From the NCBI RefSeq assembly GCF_014698845.1, contig NZ_JACJTV010000008.1, positions 1-64,000 on the forward strand: a DNA stretch of 64,000 nt, in the 5' to 3' direction. The notes beneath the pieces are model-generated. The model had not been told where the DNA came from and ran no database searches. It saw only the letters and a program-made list of their open reading frames with translations. A program made the translations under genes and the position numbers. The DNA is from Coleofasciculus sp. FACHB-1120 (lineage in GTDB: Bacteria; Cyanobacteriota; Cyanobacteriia; Cyanobacteriales; FACHB-T130). Below, in pieces: positions 51,588-61,841 of this stretch. The stretch's first letter is position 1, and every line of letters begins with the position of its first letter.

Positions 51588-52832
51588 CTAATCTAGGGAA
51601 ATTTGAGAACCCCATCGGTCTTGGGGTAAAAAGGAGCGATCCATTGGAATGGGAGCAACAGGTTCGGTGAGGGTAAATGTCCCCGCCTCAATCCATTGCT
51701 TCAACTCCAGCGCTACTTGATTGGAAAAGAATAAGCTGACTAAGGGGGCAACCCGCACGGGTTTGCCCTCAATTGTGATGCGTCCCGTCTTCAACTGGGC
51801 GTAACTCACAAGACCAAAAGTAGGACGGACGCGCCGAGGAATCGAGAAATCGACAACCGGCGCAACAATCTCCTTGTCTTGCAGAGCACAATTGGCGACG
51901 ACTTGCTCTTGTAAAACGGGCAGGGGGATGCCAACGCCGAGCATCAGAGAAGGGCCATAATTTTTGAAGTAACAACCACGCACCCACCGAGAATTCATTT
52001 GTTTGGCGTCTCCCATTAAGGCAAGGGTAGCCGCCGGACCAACGGGCGTTCGATTTGGCAACCGCTTTTGCAAGGGGAAGTGTTGGGTGCCTTCCCAAGC
52101 TACATAGCCAACGCCGCCGCCTAAGAAAATCCGGGTGCCAATCCCAATCATTTGCAGGTCTGGATCGTTCAGAAGGGGAGAAATTGCCCCAGCGTTTGAG
52201 TAGACGGCATTGGCGAGACGGGGTTGCAGAGGACCGAGGTAAGTATAAAGTGGGCGATCGCCTCCATTCACCCCGACGATAAAATTTTGGTATAGATTAC
52301 GGGGATTGTATAGATAAAACTGGTTAATCGTGTCGCGGGTGATGGTTGTCTCAAAGGAAGCACGAGGGTAGCAGTCCGTCCCTTGTCCAATGGCGCGTAG
52401 TTGCACCGTTTTACCGGCAATTAAGTCTTCAATCACATGACCGCCGCCGCGTTCTCTGGATTCCTCTCCATCTAGGGGTTCGCCCGTACTCCGATATTCC
52501 ACCATCTGGGTTGCTCCCAGATACAGATCAACTGCCCCAAAGCCAGAGTAGGCTAAAACCCCATCTAACCAACAGGAGCGGATTTTAATCGGGGGATCGG
52601 TGTGTCCCAGGTTAATAATCGCCCCCGACGACTCCATTGGTTCAAAAGTGCCGGTGGTAATGACATCTACTTGCTTTGCAGCTTGGGTGACTCCCACTTC
52701 TGCCACCCGTGCTTTTAATTCTTCTGTTGTCCACACCACTGCACGCTGGTGGCTGATTTTGTCGTTAATTTCGGCAAGGGTTCGCATAGGGAAGGTTGAA
52801 GGGTCGGACTTTTGCTTATCCCTAGTTTCCAC
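51588..52832 (-). CDS. DUF39 homocysteine-biosynthesis-type protein
   Basis: The protein matches the DUF39 family, whose methanogen members make homocysteine from aspartate semialdehyde and sulfide. Characteristic segments are 'TEELKARVAEVG', 'VVTTGTFEPM'-like 'VITTGTFEPMES', 'GYVAWEGTQH' and 'SNAGAISPLLNDP'. Cysteines at 'IRSCWLDG', 'GTDCYPR' and 'VANCALQ' could carry sulfur. It is 414 residues and has no CBS domain or ferredoxin domain, which archaeal versions have fused or adjacent. A start 15 codons later ('MRTLAEIND') is possible. A sulfur-transfer role in this organism is inference. Confidence 0.8.
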   Translation of the reverse strand: METRDKQKSDPSTFPMRTLAEINDKISHQRAVVWTTEELKARVAEVGVTQAAKQVDVITTGTFEPMESSGAIINLGHTDPPIKIRSCWLDGVLAYSGFGAVDLYLGATQMVEYRSTGEPLDGEESRERGGGHVIEDLIAGKTVQLRAIGQGTDCYPRASFETTITRDTINQFYLYNPRNLYQNFIVGVNGGDRPLYTYLGPLQPRLANAVYSNAGAISPLLNDPDLQMIGIGTRIFLGGGVGYVAWEGTQHFPLQKRLPNRTPVGPAATLALMGDAKQMNSRWVRGCYFKNYGPSLMLGVGIPLPVLQEQVVANCALQDKEIVAPVVDFSIPRRVRPTFGLVSYAQLKTGRITIEGKPVRVAPLVSLFFSNQVALELKQWIEAGTFTLTEPVAPIPMDRSFLPQDRWGSQISLD

Positions 52833-52888
52833 TATTGCGATGCCTCGTGGGGCGACCCCCTTTAGAGGTTAGCGTTGTGTGCTGCTGT

Positions 52889-53752
52889 TCAGATTGCCGA
52901 TGAATCTATCGCCGCCAAGTAACTAACTAAGTCAGTTTGGCTGGAGAAATCCAACAGCGCCTCCGCCAATTCCTCTAATTGAGGAATCGATAAACCGCGA
53001 ATCTGTTCTTGCAGTTCAGGATTCATGTCACCAAACCGTAGCCTGAGCAGCCGCAAAATTAACGCCACCTCTCCTTGTTGCAGACCTTGTTGCAGACCTC
53101 TTTGCTCACCCTTTTGGAGGATGTCTTGGTAGATAACAGATTCCTGCATAATTTCCTCTCGCAATAGTTGTTGGATCAAATCTTTTTTAAACCGCAAACC
53201 AGCCAGAACCCCTGCACAAGCTAAGATGTTCTGTCGCTCGGTGGTTTCCTCGATCGTAGCGACCCCAGCGGCGACTTGCTCTAATAAGGTTCTGGGTGAA
53301 TCGCTGCGAGCTAAGGTTGCCAGTGGTAGGAGCGCCGGGTTCGCTAGCAGTGGGGCGGGGTCTTCCTCCCACTGGCGGATGACTCGATATTGATGTCTGG
53401 TGTTTGTGTCTGTATATTGCTGTCGAAAGACGAGTTCTGATGTAGTGGCTTGCAAAAAAATCACTACCTGCACAATTTCACACCCATATTGCCGCTTTAG
53501 CCGCGTGTAGTAGTCGAGCATCCGGAAGTCCAGGGGAGGAGTCGATTGCGCCAAGGTTTGGAATTCCAGGTGCAAGATTTGGTTGGCGACTTGCAGGAAG
53601 GTGACAGAATCGGCGCGAATCGGTTCCAGAGTGAGTTCGGTTTTGATTACCAGGATGTCTGAAGTTTCAGATGAAAGTAGCCACTTGGCAAATTCATCTG
53701 GGTAATTCTCAGCAAGATACTTGCAAGTGTTGTCGTATTCTAAGAGTGTAAT
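52889..53752 (-). CDS. Rpn-family nuclease-like protein (DUF4351), atypical start
   Basis: The recognisable frame is longer than the first usual start codon: 'EYDNTCKYLAENYPDEFAKWLL' and 'ELTLEPIRADSVTFLQ' are family N-terminal sequence and lie upstream of the first in-frame TTG (53575). The only candidate at the family start is an ATT codon (ATT ACA CTC TTA GAA), with a TGA four codons before it. The rest contains 'ILHLEFQT' (the E-x-Q nuclease motif), 'RQYGCEIVQVVIFL', a QGLQQG coiled region and a C-terminal DUF4351-type helix pair ('LRFGDM', 'IPQLEELAEALLDF'). The gene either uses a rare ATT start, a short TTG-started form, or is newly inactivated. Confidence 0.7.
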   Translation of the reverse strand: MTLLEYDNTCKYLAENYPDEFAKWLLSSETSDILVIKTELTLEPIRADSVTFLQVANQILHLEFQTLAQSTPPLDFRMLDYYTRLKRQYGCEIVQVVIFLQATTSELVFRQQYTDTNTRHQYRVIRQWEEDPAPLLANPALLPLATLARSDSPRTLLEQVAAGVATIEETTERQNILACAGVLAGLRFKKDLIQQLLREEIMQESVIYQDILQKGEQRGLQQGLQQGEVALILRLLRLRFGDMNPELQEQIRGLSIPQLEELAEALLDFSSQTDLVSYLAAIDSSAI

Positions 53753-53813
53753 TGGAGAAAGTCAGATTATTTTCTCATCAGAGATTACTGATAATAGCGA
53801 TCGCTACTTATCG

Positions 53814-55007
53814 CTATTTCTTCTCTTTACCAGTCACATCATCAACATTCGGCTGATTCTCGTTCTCTAGATGAGGCTTGTCATTGATGGATGAATTCGC
53901 TTCTGGCAACACCACCGTTTCTCGCTCGACTTCAGCCGTTTGATGGGACTCGGCTATACCCTCTGTCTCAAAGGCTGCTTCACGCTGATTGCGCCATTGA
54001 TCGAGGACATCTTTGAATAAGACTTCTTTGACCCAAATCTGACCGACAACGGTTAGCGGTAACGCCAAGAACAACCCTAAAAATCCAAAGAAGGTGACAA
54101 AAAATACTTGGGCAAGTAACGTTACCGCTGGCAACAGCGACACCTGTTGAGCCATAACGTAGGGTGTTAAAAAATTGCTTTCAACCTGCTGAATAACAAA
54201 GTAAAGAATGAACACAGCCAAGCATTTCCAAGGATCTTCCAACAGGGCGATCGCCATTGGTGGAATGACACTAATCGTTGGGCCAAGATTAGGAATCAAA
54301 TTAAAAACACCCGCCAAGATCCCTTGAGCAAGCGGTGAGGGGATTCCCAAAACCGACAAGCCAATCATACTCATCAGCGCCACTACACTCATGCTAATGA
54401 GTGCGCCTCCAAGCCATCGCCCTAACGACACCTCGCATTGATCCAAAATCCCATCCACCCGCCGCCGATAAAAAGAGGGAAATAGCCGCACAAATCCCTT
54501 GCGGTAAGCTTGGGGATTGGCTAAGAACATTCCTGTTAAAACCAGCACCAGCAAAATGTTGAGGATAATGCCTAAAGAACTGGAGAAAAACGCGACCGAG
54601 CCACCTAGTAGCCGATTAATTAAGGGCTGGACTTGTTGGCTTATGCTGTCCACATCGGGTAAATACGGTGTCAGCTGACCAGGAAGACCCGTTCTGAGGC
54701 GAGCTACCCAAAGATTCAACCGCTCAAACCCTCTGGGAACCCGATCTGTGAGTTCTTGAAACTGGACTGTAAAGGGCGGCACAATCAGCCAGAAAAACCC
54801 GACAATCAGAGCTAATAATAAGACAATCGACACCAGGACAGCGATGCCATGTTGCATTCCAGATCGTTGCAGCCGCCGCGCCAATCGGTTCAAGGCAGTC
54901 GCCAACACAACGGCAGCAAACACCAACAGCAGCACCTGTCGAATTTGCCACAAAATATAAAGAGAAATAACTAAGACGAATAAGCCAATCCACTGACCTA
55001 GATTCAC
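53814..55007 (-). CDS. AI-2E family transporter (YdiK/PerM type)
   Basis: This is a 397-residue membrane protein with 7-8 helices: a first pair at ~8-40, 'GIAVLVSIVLLLALIVGFFWLIV' (~55-80), a soluble domain (~85-150) and the C-terminal bundle with 'GVFNLIPNLGPTISVIPPM' and 'FGFLGLFLALPLTVVG', both family hallmarks. The tail of ~60 residues is acidic and cytoplasmic. Family members export autoinducer or act as Na+/H+ antiporters; the substrate here is unknown. Confidence 0.9.
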   Translation of the reverse strand: MNLGQWIGLFVLVISLYILWQIRQVLLLVFAAVVLATALNRLARRLQRSGMQHGIAVLVSIVLLLALIVGFFWLIVPPFTVQFQELTDRVPRGFERLNLWVARLRTGLPGQLTPYLPDVDSISQQVQPLINRLLGGSVAFFSSSLGIILNILLVLVLTGMFLANPQAYRKGFVRLFPSFYRRRVDGILDQCEVSLGRWLGGALISMSVVALMSMIGLSVLGIPSPLAQGILAGVFNLIPNLGPTISVIPPMAIALLEDPWKCLAVFILYFVIQQVESNFLTPYVMAQQVSLLPAVTLLAQVFFVTFFGFLGLFLALPLTVVGQIWVKEVLFKDVLDQWRNQREAAFETEGIAESHQTAEVERETVVLPEANSSINDKPHLENENQPNVDDVTGKEKK

Positions 55008-55190
55008 AGGTGTTGACTCCGAGCTGACATAGGCTGCAATTGCTGTTCAATGCAGCTAGATTAGCCGATTTTGGCAACTTTCGCATGGGTTGAAAGTAGA
55101 GTTTAAATCGCTGCCGAGTGACAGAGATTGCAGTGTTTTTGCGGAGATGTACTGACTAAATTAAGTATTTATTAATACTTAGAAGACAAC

Positions 55191-55385
55191 TCAGTCCAGT
55201 TGGCGATATTGCCGCGATCGCTGCCAGAAGGTCACAGCCATAATCAGCGTTGGCAGAAACACAACCATCAGCACTAGAGCTGGGCTTGCTGGAATCGATA
55301 AATAGGGACCACCGTACTTAATCAAGATTGACAGCGCATCTGAGGCGATTAGCACTTTAAGAATGAATCCAGCCTGAGTTGTCAT
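55191..55385 (-). CDS. 64-residue membrane protein
   Basis: A small protein with two hydrophobic segments ('FILKVLIASDALSILI' and 'ALVLMVVFLPTLIMAVTFW') and a basic C-terminus ('RSRQYRQLD'). The pattern and composition fit a real cyanobacterial small membrane protein. No function is known to me. Confidence 0.6.
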   Translation of the reverse strand: MTTQAGFILKVLIASDALSILIKYGGPYLSIPASPALVLMVVFLPTLIMAVTFWQRSRQYRQLD

Positions 55386-55617
55386 ACAACTTAATAAACA
55401 AAGACTAAAGTACGGCTATACGGATGCTTGTAGGGGTAGACACCGAACCCAGGCGATCGCATCCCTTTTTTTACAATAGCTTTTAGAGCCTCACCCTAGT
55501 TACCAATTTCGATGCTCTAAAAGCTTACTGAAGCCAAGAGTGCATTTAGCTTTCACTCAGGAGACATCTGAAAGCAACCTTTCAAACTTTATAACTTTTA
55601 AGAGGTTCGTATCTACA

Positions 55618-57558
55618 ATGCCTGTTGAAAATAATAATAAGCGATCGCCCAAAGCTTCTAGAACAAAGCAGTTTGGCGGCAGCTTCCTGATTTTGTTCAC
55701 TATCCTTCTACTGCTAAACTTTATCATTCCGAGTTTTGGTCCTCAATTGCCGCAGGTACCCTACAGCGACTTTATCAAACAGGTGGAAAGCGGTAAAGTT
55801 GAGCAGGCGGTTGTTGGCAATGACCGGATTGAGTATGGGCTTAAATCCGATGCCACGGGAGAGCAAACCGCACCGGCTCAGGTATTCGTCACTACGCCAG
55901 TTGCAATCGATCTGGATCTGCCCAAGATCCTGCGCGAACACAACGTAAAGTTTGCCGCACCTGCACCCAATAACAATGGCTGGATTGGGACGCTCCTCAG
56001 TTGGGTAGTTCCTCCCCTGATTTTCTTTGGAATTTGGGGATGGTTGATGAACCGGGGTGGTGGCGCAGGTGGCGCAGCGCTGACGGTCGGAAAAAGCAAG
56101 GCACGGATTTACTCAGAAGGCAGCACCGGCATCAAGTTCAGTGATGTGGCGGGTGTCGATGAAGCCAAGTTAGAACTCCTAGAGATTGTGGATTTCTTGA
56201 AAAATGCCGGGAAGTACACCCGATTGGGAGCCAAAATTCCCAAAGGCGTGCTGCTAGTAGGACCTCCGGGAACTGGAAAGACACTCTTAGCAAAAGCGAT
56301 CGCGGGTGAAGCCAGCGTTCCTTTCTTCAGTATCTCTGGCTCCGAATTCATTGAGCTATTCGTCGGTGTTGGCGCTGCACGAGTCCGCGACTTATTTGAA
56401 CAAGCCAAAAAACAAGCACCTTGCATCGTCTTCATCGACGAACTAGACGCGCTAGGTAAATCTCGCGGCGGTGCTGGAGGCTTTGTCGGTGGGAACGATG
56501 AGCGTGAACAAACCCTCAACCAGTTGCTCACGGAAATGGATGGTTTTGATGGGAATACCGGCGTGATTATTGTCGCCGCCACCAACCGTCCAGAAGTGCT
56601 AGATCCAGCTCTGCGGCGTCCGGGTCGTTTTGACCGGCAAGTGGTGGTAGACCGCCCAGATAAAGTGGGTAGAGAAGCCATTCTTGGCGTCCATTCCCGA
56701 AATGTCAAATTAGCAGATGATGTAGACTTGGTAGCGATCGCGGGTCGCACGCCTGGGTTTGCCGGTGCCGATTTAGCCAACTTGGTGAATGAAGCAGCGC
56801 TGCTAGCAGCACGTCAGAACCGCGATGCCGTAATGATGGCAGACTTCAACGAAGCAATTGAGCGCGTTGTCACCGGATTAGAGCGCAGATCCCGCGTTCT
56901 GAATGACGTTGAGAAAAAGACCGTCGCTTATCACGAAGTCGGTCATGCGATTATCGCGGCTTTGATGCCGGGAGCCGGTAAAGTCGAGAAAATCTCTATC
57001 GTCCCCCGTGGCGTCGGTGCCCTAGGCTACACGCTCCAGATGCCAGAGGAAGACCGCTTTTTGATGGTAGAAGATGAAATTCGCGGTCGAATTGCCACTC
57101 TCTTAGGTGGACGCTCATCGGAAGAGTTAATCTTTGGGAAGGTGTCTACGGGTGCGAGTGACGACATCCAAAAAGCAACGGATTTAGCGGAACGGGCGAT
57201 TACTCTCTACGGCATGAGCGATGAATTGGGACCCGTGGCATTTGAGAAGCCGCAGCAACAATTCATCGAGGGTTACAGCAATCCGCGTCGTTCAGTGAGT
57301 CCCGTAGTTGCTGAGCAGATTGACCGCCAAGTGAAGGAAACGATTGATGCCGCACATCACATTGCTTTACAAATCCTAGACAAGAATCGGGATTTGTTGG
57401 AAGATATGGCGCAAATGCTTTTGCAAAAAGAAGTTTTGGAAGGCGCTGAACTGCGGGAACAACTCAAATCCGCTAATATTCCCTCAGAAATGGATGAATG
57501 GTTGCGTAGCGGGAAGCTACCTGACGGGATACAGTTGAAGCAAGCCGCTTTGGTTTAA
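55618..57558 (+). CDS. ftsH: FtsH protease (FtsH1-like)
   Basis: FtsH is a membrane-bound AAA+ zinc protease that degrades damaged membrane proteins. The start is the ATG of 'MPVENNNK'; an upstream ATG would add 26 atypical residues. Two membrane helices ('[16 protein letters not shown]', ~28-45, and '[19 protein letters not shown]', ~127-145) flank a lumenal domain. AAA motifs: Walker A 'VGPPGTGKT' (~216), Walker B '[10 protein letters not shown]', second-region-of-homology '[11 protein letters not shown]'. The zinc site is 'HEVGH' (~439). 646 residues. '[10 protein letters not shown]' and the A-R-R linker resemble the FtsH1 type (Synechocystis Slr1390); assignment to that paralog is tentative. 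Confidence 0.93.
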   Translation: MPVENNNKRSPKASRTKQFGGSFLILFTILLLLNFIIPSFGPQLPQVPYSDFIKQVESGKVEQAVVGNDRIEYGLKSDATGEQTAPAQVFVTTPVAIDLDLPKILREHNVKFAAPAPNNNGWIGTLLSWVVPPLIFFGIWGWLMNRGGGAGGAALTVGKSKARIYSEGSTGIKFSDVAGVDEAKLELLEIVDFLKNAGKYTRLGAKIPKGVLLVGPPGTGKTLLAKAIAGEASVPFFSISGSEFIELFVGVGAARVRDLFEQAKKQAPCIVFIDELDALGKSRGGAGGFVGGNDEREQTLNQLLTEMDGFDGNTGVIIVAATNRPEVLDPALRRPGRFDRQVVVDRPDKVGREAILGVHSRNVKLADDVDLVAIAGRTPGFAGADLANLVNEAALLAARQNRDAVMMADFNEAIERVVTGLERRSRVLNDVEKKTVAYHEVGHAIIAALMPGAGKVEKISIVPRGVGALGYTLQMPEEDRFLMVEDEIRGRIATLLGGRSSEELIFGKVSTGASDDIQKATDLAERAITLYGMSDELGPVAFEKPQQQFIEGYSNPRRSVSPVVAEQIDRQVKETIDAAHHIALQILDKNRDLLEDMAQMLLQKEVLEGAELREQLKSANIPSEMDEWLRSGKLPDGIQLKQAALV

Positions 57559-57579
57559 TGACTCCTTGAGGTGAGAAAC

Positions 57580-57617
57580 AAGCGATCGCTCTTCGTTTAA
57601 AAGAAGCGATCGCTTTT
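57580..57617 (+). terminator. terminator with HIP1-derived arms
   Basis: AAGCGATCGCT at 57580-57590 is complementary to AGCGATCGCTT at 57606-57616, followed by TTTT. The arms are HIP1 palindromes plus flanks. It closes the ftsH gene about 20 bases after the stop codon. Confidence 0.7.
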
Positions 57618-57857
57618 CCTTCGGGAACATCCCGATGCGTGCCAATCTACAACACGGGGATTTGATGCGCCTGTTTTACTGTTTTATTGAATAAATCGGC
57701 AATGTAACTAGACTAAGTATTATTACTTGGTTCCTGAGACGAGTGATGGAATCTCATTGCGCTCGCTAATTGCTGAGTAGGCATTAAGACGTATCAATTA
57801 TGTAAAAATTTATATGGAATCCTTCTCAGTAATCGCAATCGCTTAGAGCATTCCCCT

Positions 57858-58016
57858 TTAAAGTTGGTAATCTACAGCAATCGGTTGCACTTGTTCTTCG
57901 GTAGTCACCACTGGAGACGCTGAAAATGGATGAAAATTCATCAGTTCTGCCAGGAGTGCAGCCGCCGTTATAAAGTATAAAACTACACTGAATTTTATTA
58001 ACCATTCACCATTCAT
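57858..58016 (-). CDS. 52-residue single-helix membrane protein
   Basis: An ATG preceded by AAAGGAAA starts a 52-codon frame. Residues 5-26 ('WLIKFSVVLYFITAAALLAE') form one membrane helix, and a polar, acidic tail ('VVTTEEQVQPIAVDYQL') follows. The good ribosome site and the clean helix-plus-tail design support a real small protein. It lies between ftsH and the bestrophin gene, in the same direction as the latter. Family unknown. Confidence 0.55.
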   Translation of the reverse strand: MNGEWLIKFSVVLYFITAAALLAELMNFHPFSASPVVTTEEQVQPIAVDYQL

Positions 58017-58241
58017 TGATGATTTCCTTTTGGACAGCGTTTAATTTGTTAAATATGATAGCAACGTTCCAAAGAGTGTCATGTATCCTAAGGAACATTG
58101 AAGCGATCGCTTGTTTGTAATTTCCTTTTGGAAGGCTACATAACAGATCCCCTATGCGCCTTCAAAAACGTGTAGGGGAATATTTTGCAGACATCCAGGA
58201 AAATTAGATTCGTCTTAAGCGATCGCCAGCAGGCTTTTTTC

Positions 58242-59162
58242 CTATCCTGCTTTATCAATTTTTGTGGTCTTCCAATCCCTAACACTAGGGGCTAGAGAAA
58301 TTAAATCTTCGATATTGCGCCGCATCGTGGCACAAATCGCATCCAAAGGAAGGTCATTGGCATCGTGCCCAAAAGGATTCTCAATTTCAATCCCAATTTC
58401 TTCAATTCCAAACAATGTAAAGCTAATTAAAGCAACCGTTAGCCCAGTCCACCAATGCAACTGTCCAACCATTTGAAACGGTAAAGATAGACAATAGATT
58501 AACAGTAACTGCTTGAGATGGATTACATAAGCCATTGGAATTGGAGTTTTGAGAATTCGTTCGCAAGCTCCTAAATTGTCTACCAGTATATTAATCAAGT
58601 TTTGCAGAGAATTCATTTGATAAACATTCAGGCGATTTCGACCATGTTGTTCTTGTAAATAATCTCCAATCCAAAACGCAACTTCGAGTGGTGGATTGTT
58701 CATTGTCTTTAGCTTAAAGTAGCGAGATTCAGACATTAAATCTTCTAGCTCACTGTTGACTGGCTCTGACCTAAGATGCAATTTAGTCGCTACTGAAAAA
58801 GCTACTAGAAGCCGTAGAGCAGCTATTTTTGACTCTCTATCTTTTGGTTCGTTTTCGTCAACCGATACCCAAATTTGACGAGCCAGGTTGCGGACAGTGT
58901 TCACGATACTACCCCAACATTTCCGACCTTCCCAGAACCGCTCGTAAGCTGTATTCGTCCGAAAAACCAGTAATAAACCTAAAACAATATTGGGAATTAA
59001 GCTAGCTAAAATTGGCAAAGATACAGCTAATTTAAAATGGTGAAGAACAGAAATAATTAAGCCAAATAGCCCGCAAATCAGGGTTCTGGGCAAGACTGCC
59101 GGAATGACCGATCCTTTTAACTGGAAGGTAACTCGAAACCACTGCCATTTCTTTTTATCCAT
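58242..59162 (-). CDS. bestrophin family channel
   Basis: Cyanobacterial and plant bestrophins (UPF0187) are pentameric chloride/bicarbonate-type channels. The 306-residue protein shows 'VLPRTLICGLFGLIISV' (helix 1), 'IPNIVLGLLLVFRTNTAYERFWEGRKCWG' in parts (the family signature with RTNTAYERWWEGR-like residues), 'LLLIYCLSLPFQMV' and 'GIEEIGIEIENPFGHDANDLPLD'. Complete. In algae such channels bring bicarbonate to the lumen; for this one the role is inferred. Confidence 0.92.
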   Translation of the reverse strand: MDKKKWQWFRVTFQLKGSVIPAVLPRTLICGLFGLIISVLHHFKLAVSLPILASLIPNIVLGLLLVFRTNTAYERFWEGRKCWGSIVNTVRNLARQIWVSVDENEPKDRESKIAALRLLVAFSVATKLHLRSEPVNSELEDLMSESRYFKLKTMNNPPLEVAFWIGDYLQEQHGRNRLNVYQMNSLQNLINILVDNLGACERILKTPIPMAYVIHLKQLLLIYCLSLPFQMVGQLHWWTGLTVALISFTLFGIEEIGIEIENPFGHDANDLPLDAICATMRRNIEDLISLAPSVRDWKTTKIDKAG

Positions 59163-59560
59163 TAAACTTTAACCTCTAACTTTGGCTCAGACGCTGAATT
59201 ACATCCAAAAGATAATACTCGATTTAATCCCTGAGAATTCTTTTAGGTTGTAGCATAGTCAGTAAATGTTTCTGAAACAGTCTTGTCTCTTTAGGTGTAG
59301 ATTGTATCAACGATGTTCCATTGCGGTTAGTATCAGGTAAGCGATTGCATTGTCAGGTGGCTTTAATTGCGATCGCGCTTCGGAATTTCCAAAAGTATCA
59401 ATAAATGCAATACTTATTACCCTAATTGTGGTAATTTAATCTGTTTTGCTTGAGATTGCCCTAAAATCGGAATAATTATAAATATGGCACTCTTTGAGAG
59501 ACACGCAAAGCTGTCTCAGTTGCCCCAAACCATATTTCAGAAGTTTCTTCTGGAGGTACT
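59163..59560. other. intergenic region between divergent genes
   Basis: About 400 bases hold both promoters. I see no ORF and no RNA gene. A HIP1 site and AT-rich tracts are present. The hybrid-kinase start has a good ribosome site (GGAGG) at the end of the region. Confidence 0.45.
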
Positions 59561-61765
59561 TTGACCACTGTTCCCTTGCCGCCTAATGAAATAGAACGCC
59601 TAGAGGCACTGCGTCGCTACAACATTCTTGATACACCTCCCGAAGAAAGCTTCGACCGCATTACGGCTCTGGCGGCTCGGCTTTTTGACGTACCTATTGC
59701 CCTAGTTTCTTTGGTTGACCAATTTCGAGCCTGGTTTAAATCCTGCTACGGCTTTGACACCCGCGAAATTAATCGTGAAGCAACAATGTGTAGCTTTGCA
59801 ATTTTGTCTAAGGATGTTTTCGTTGTTGCGGATACCAGAAATGACCCCCGCTTCGCTTGTAAGCCTTATGCCATCAGCGAACCGGGGATTCGCTTCTATG
59901 CGGGTGCCCCCCTAATTGCTAAGGATGGCTTTAATCTTGGCACCCTTTGTCTTGTAGACAGCAAGCCGCGCCATGAATTAACTGTTGAGCAGCGAGCAAC
60001 CCTTGCCGACCTAGCGGCGATGGTTGTTGATGAGCTAGAGTTGCGGCTTGCTGCACACAAAATTGCTCAGATGGATGCCGCCCTCATCGAGGTGACTAAG
60101 GGAGTTTCAGCAGCGACAGGGGAAGCGTTTTTCTATTCCCTGGCGCAACACCTCACCAAGGCATTGGACGTTGATTTCGCTTTGATTGGGGAACTGGCGG
60201 GGAAAGACGAAGATAAAGTCAGCACGATTGCTCTCTATGCCCAGCATGAGATTGCAGACAATATTGAGTATTCACTGCTGAATACCCCTTGCAAACAGGT
60301 GATTCGGCAACGAAAGCTATGCTGCTATCCCCGCGATCTCCAAGCGCAATTTCCTGGTAATCTTTTGCTTGCCGAGATGGACGTTGACAGCTATATCGCC
60401 ACTCCGCTTTTAGGCTCCACAGGCAGAGTATTGGGATTAGTGGGGGTGATGGCGCGAAAACCGCTGGAGAATATCCAGCTTGCAGAATCGCTGCTGACAA
60501 TCTTTGCGACCCGTGCGACAGCGGAACTGGAGCGCAAGCGAGCAGAGGAAGAACGTGCCCGACTGTTGGCTAGCGAACAGGCAGCACGCGCCGAGGCAGA
60601 GGCGGCGAACCGTATGAAAGACGAGTTTTTGGCGGTACTTTCTCACGAATTGCGATCGCCCCTCAACCCAATTATCGGATGGTCTGGGATGCTTCGCACT
60701 CAGAAGTTGAACCCAGCAACGACTGCTCGCGCCCTGGAAACCATTGAGCGCAACGCTAAGTTACAGGCGGAGCTGATTGAGGATCTTCTGGATGTGTCGC
60801 GGATGATTCGAGGCAAACTTTCCTTGAATGTGTGCCCGGTTAATCTGCTCCCAATCGTTCAAGCGGCGATGGAGACGGTGCATTTAGCCGCAGCTGCTAA
60901 GAGCATTCGATTGGAGTCGTTACTCGCTCCCTCAGTTGGTTTGATTTCAGGCGATCCCAACCGCTTGCAGCAGATTTTCTGGAACTTGCTCTCGAACGCG
61001 ATCAAGTTCACACCATCCGAGGGACGAGTTGAAATCAAGCTTGATTGCAGTGACTCCTATGCCCAGATCGAGGTGAGCGATACAGGCAAAGGAATCGAGG
61101 CTGACTTTCTGCCCTATGTCTTCGAGCGCTTCCGTCAAGCTGATAGTACCAGCACGCGATCGCAAACAGGGCTTGGTTTGGGTTTGGCAATTGTTCGTCA
61201 CCTCACCGAACTACACGGCGGAACTGTCTGTGTTGACAGTCCTGGGGAGGGGCAGGGGGCAATCTTTACGGTGAAACTGCCGCTGATGATGAAGACTGAG
61301 TTGAAAGGACTCAAGCCTGAGCCAGAAGCCCCACTTAGTACACAGCCTTCATCAGGTTTCAGCACTGTATTGGAAGGGTTACAGGTGCTGGTTGTAGATG
61401 ACGAGGCTGATAGCCGAGATTTTCTGGCGATCGCTCTTGAACAGTATGGGGCGAGGGTGACAGCCGTGGCATCGGTACAGGAGGCACTCTTAGCGCTGCA
61501 ACAGGTAAAACCAGATGTCTTGGTGAGCGACATTGGGATGCCCGATGAGGATGGCTACACGTTGATCCGCAAAATTAGAGCGATGACACCAGAGCAAGGA
61601 GGACAGATTTCAGCGGTAGCACTGACTGCGTATGCCAGAAGCGAGGATTGCGAGCGTGCGATTTTGGCAGGCTTCCAGCAGCACGTCACTAAGCCTGTCG
61701 AGGCAGCCGCGTTCGCTGCAACCATCGCTAGCTTGGCGAGAAATTCTTTGAATGTAGTTTCCTAG
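59561..61765 (+). CDS. GAF-domain hybrid histidine kinase with C-terminal receiver
   Basis: The TTG start is preceded by TGGAGG at the right distance. Domain order: GAF1 (~20-165, opening 'ALRRYNILDTPPEESFDRI'), GAF2 (~180-330), a short coiled coil (~330-355), HisKA ('LAVLSHELRSPLNPIIGW', H~366), HATPase ('NRLQQIFWNLLSNAIKFT', 'GLGLGLAIVRH') and a receiver (~610-725, 'VLVVDDEADSRDF', phospho-aspartate in 'VLVSDIGMPDEDGY', lysine in 'HVTKPVE'). 734 residues and cytoplasmic. The downstream partner is not visible; a lone receiver suggests phosphorelay to another protein. Confidence 0.93.
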   Translation: MTTVPLPPNEIERLEALRRYNILDTPPEESFDRITALAARLFDVPIALVSLVDQFRAWFKSCYGFDTREINREATMCSFAILSKDVFVVADTRNDPRFACKPYAISEPGIRFYAGAPLIAKDGFNLGTLCLVDSKPRHELTVEQRATLADLAAMVVDELELRLAAHKIAQMDAALIEVTKGVSAATGEAFFYSLAQHLTKALDVDFALIGELAGKDEDKVSTIALYAQHEIADNIEYSLLNTPCKQVIRQRKLCCYPRDLQAQFPGNLLLAEMDVDSYIATPLLGSTGRVLGLVGVMARKPLENIQLAESLLTIFATRATAELERKRAEEERARLLASEQAARAEAEAANRMKDEFLAVLSHELRSPLNPIIGWSGMLRTQKLNPATTARALETIERNAKLQAELIEDLLDVSRMIRGKLSLNVCPVNLLPIVQAAMETVHLAAAAKSIRLESLLAPSVGLISGDPNRLQQIFWNLLSNAIKFTPSEGRVEIKLDCSDSYAQIEVSDTGKGIEADFLPYVFERFRQADSTSTRSQTGLGLGLAIVRHLTELHGGTVCVDSPGEGQGAIFTVKLPLMMKTELKGLKPEPEAPLSTQPSSGFSTVLEGLQVLVVDDEADSRDFLAIALEQYGARVTAVASVQEALLALQQVKPDVLVSDIGMPDEDGYTLIRKIRAMTPEQGGQISAVALTAYARSEDCERAILAGFQQHVTKPVEAAAFAATIASLARNSLNVVS

Positions 61766-61841
61766 TTGGGGATGCGATCGCTCTGTTTGTCGCTTTTATG
61801 TAGTATTTTGAAGTATATTGTATTCACCCAAAGGTGATGAG

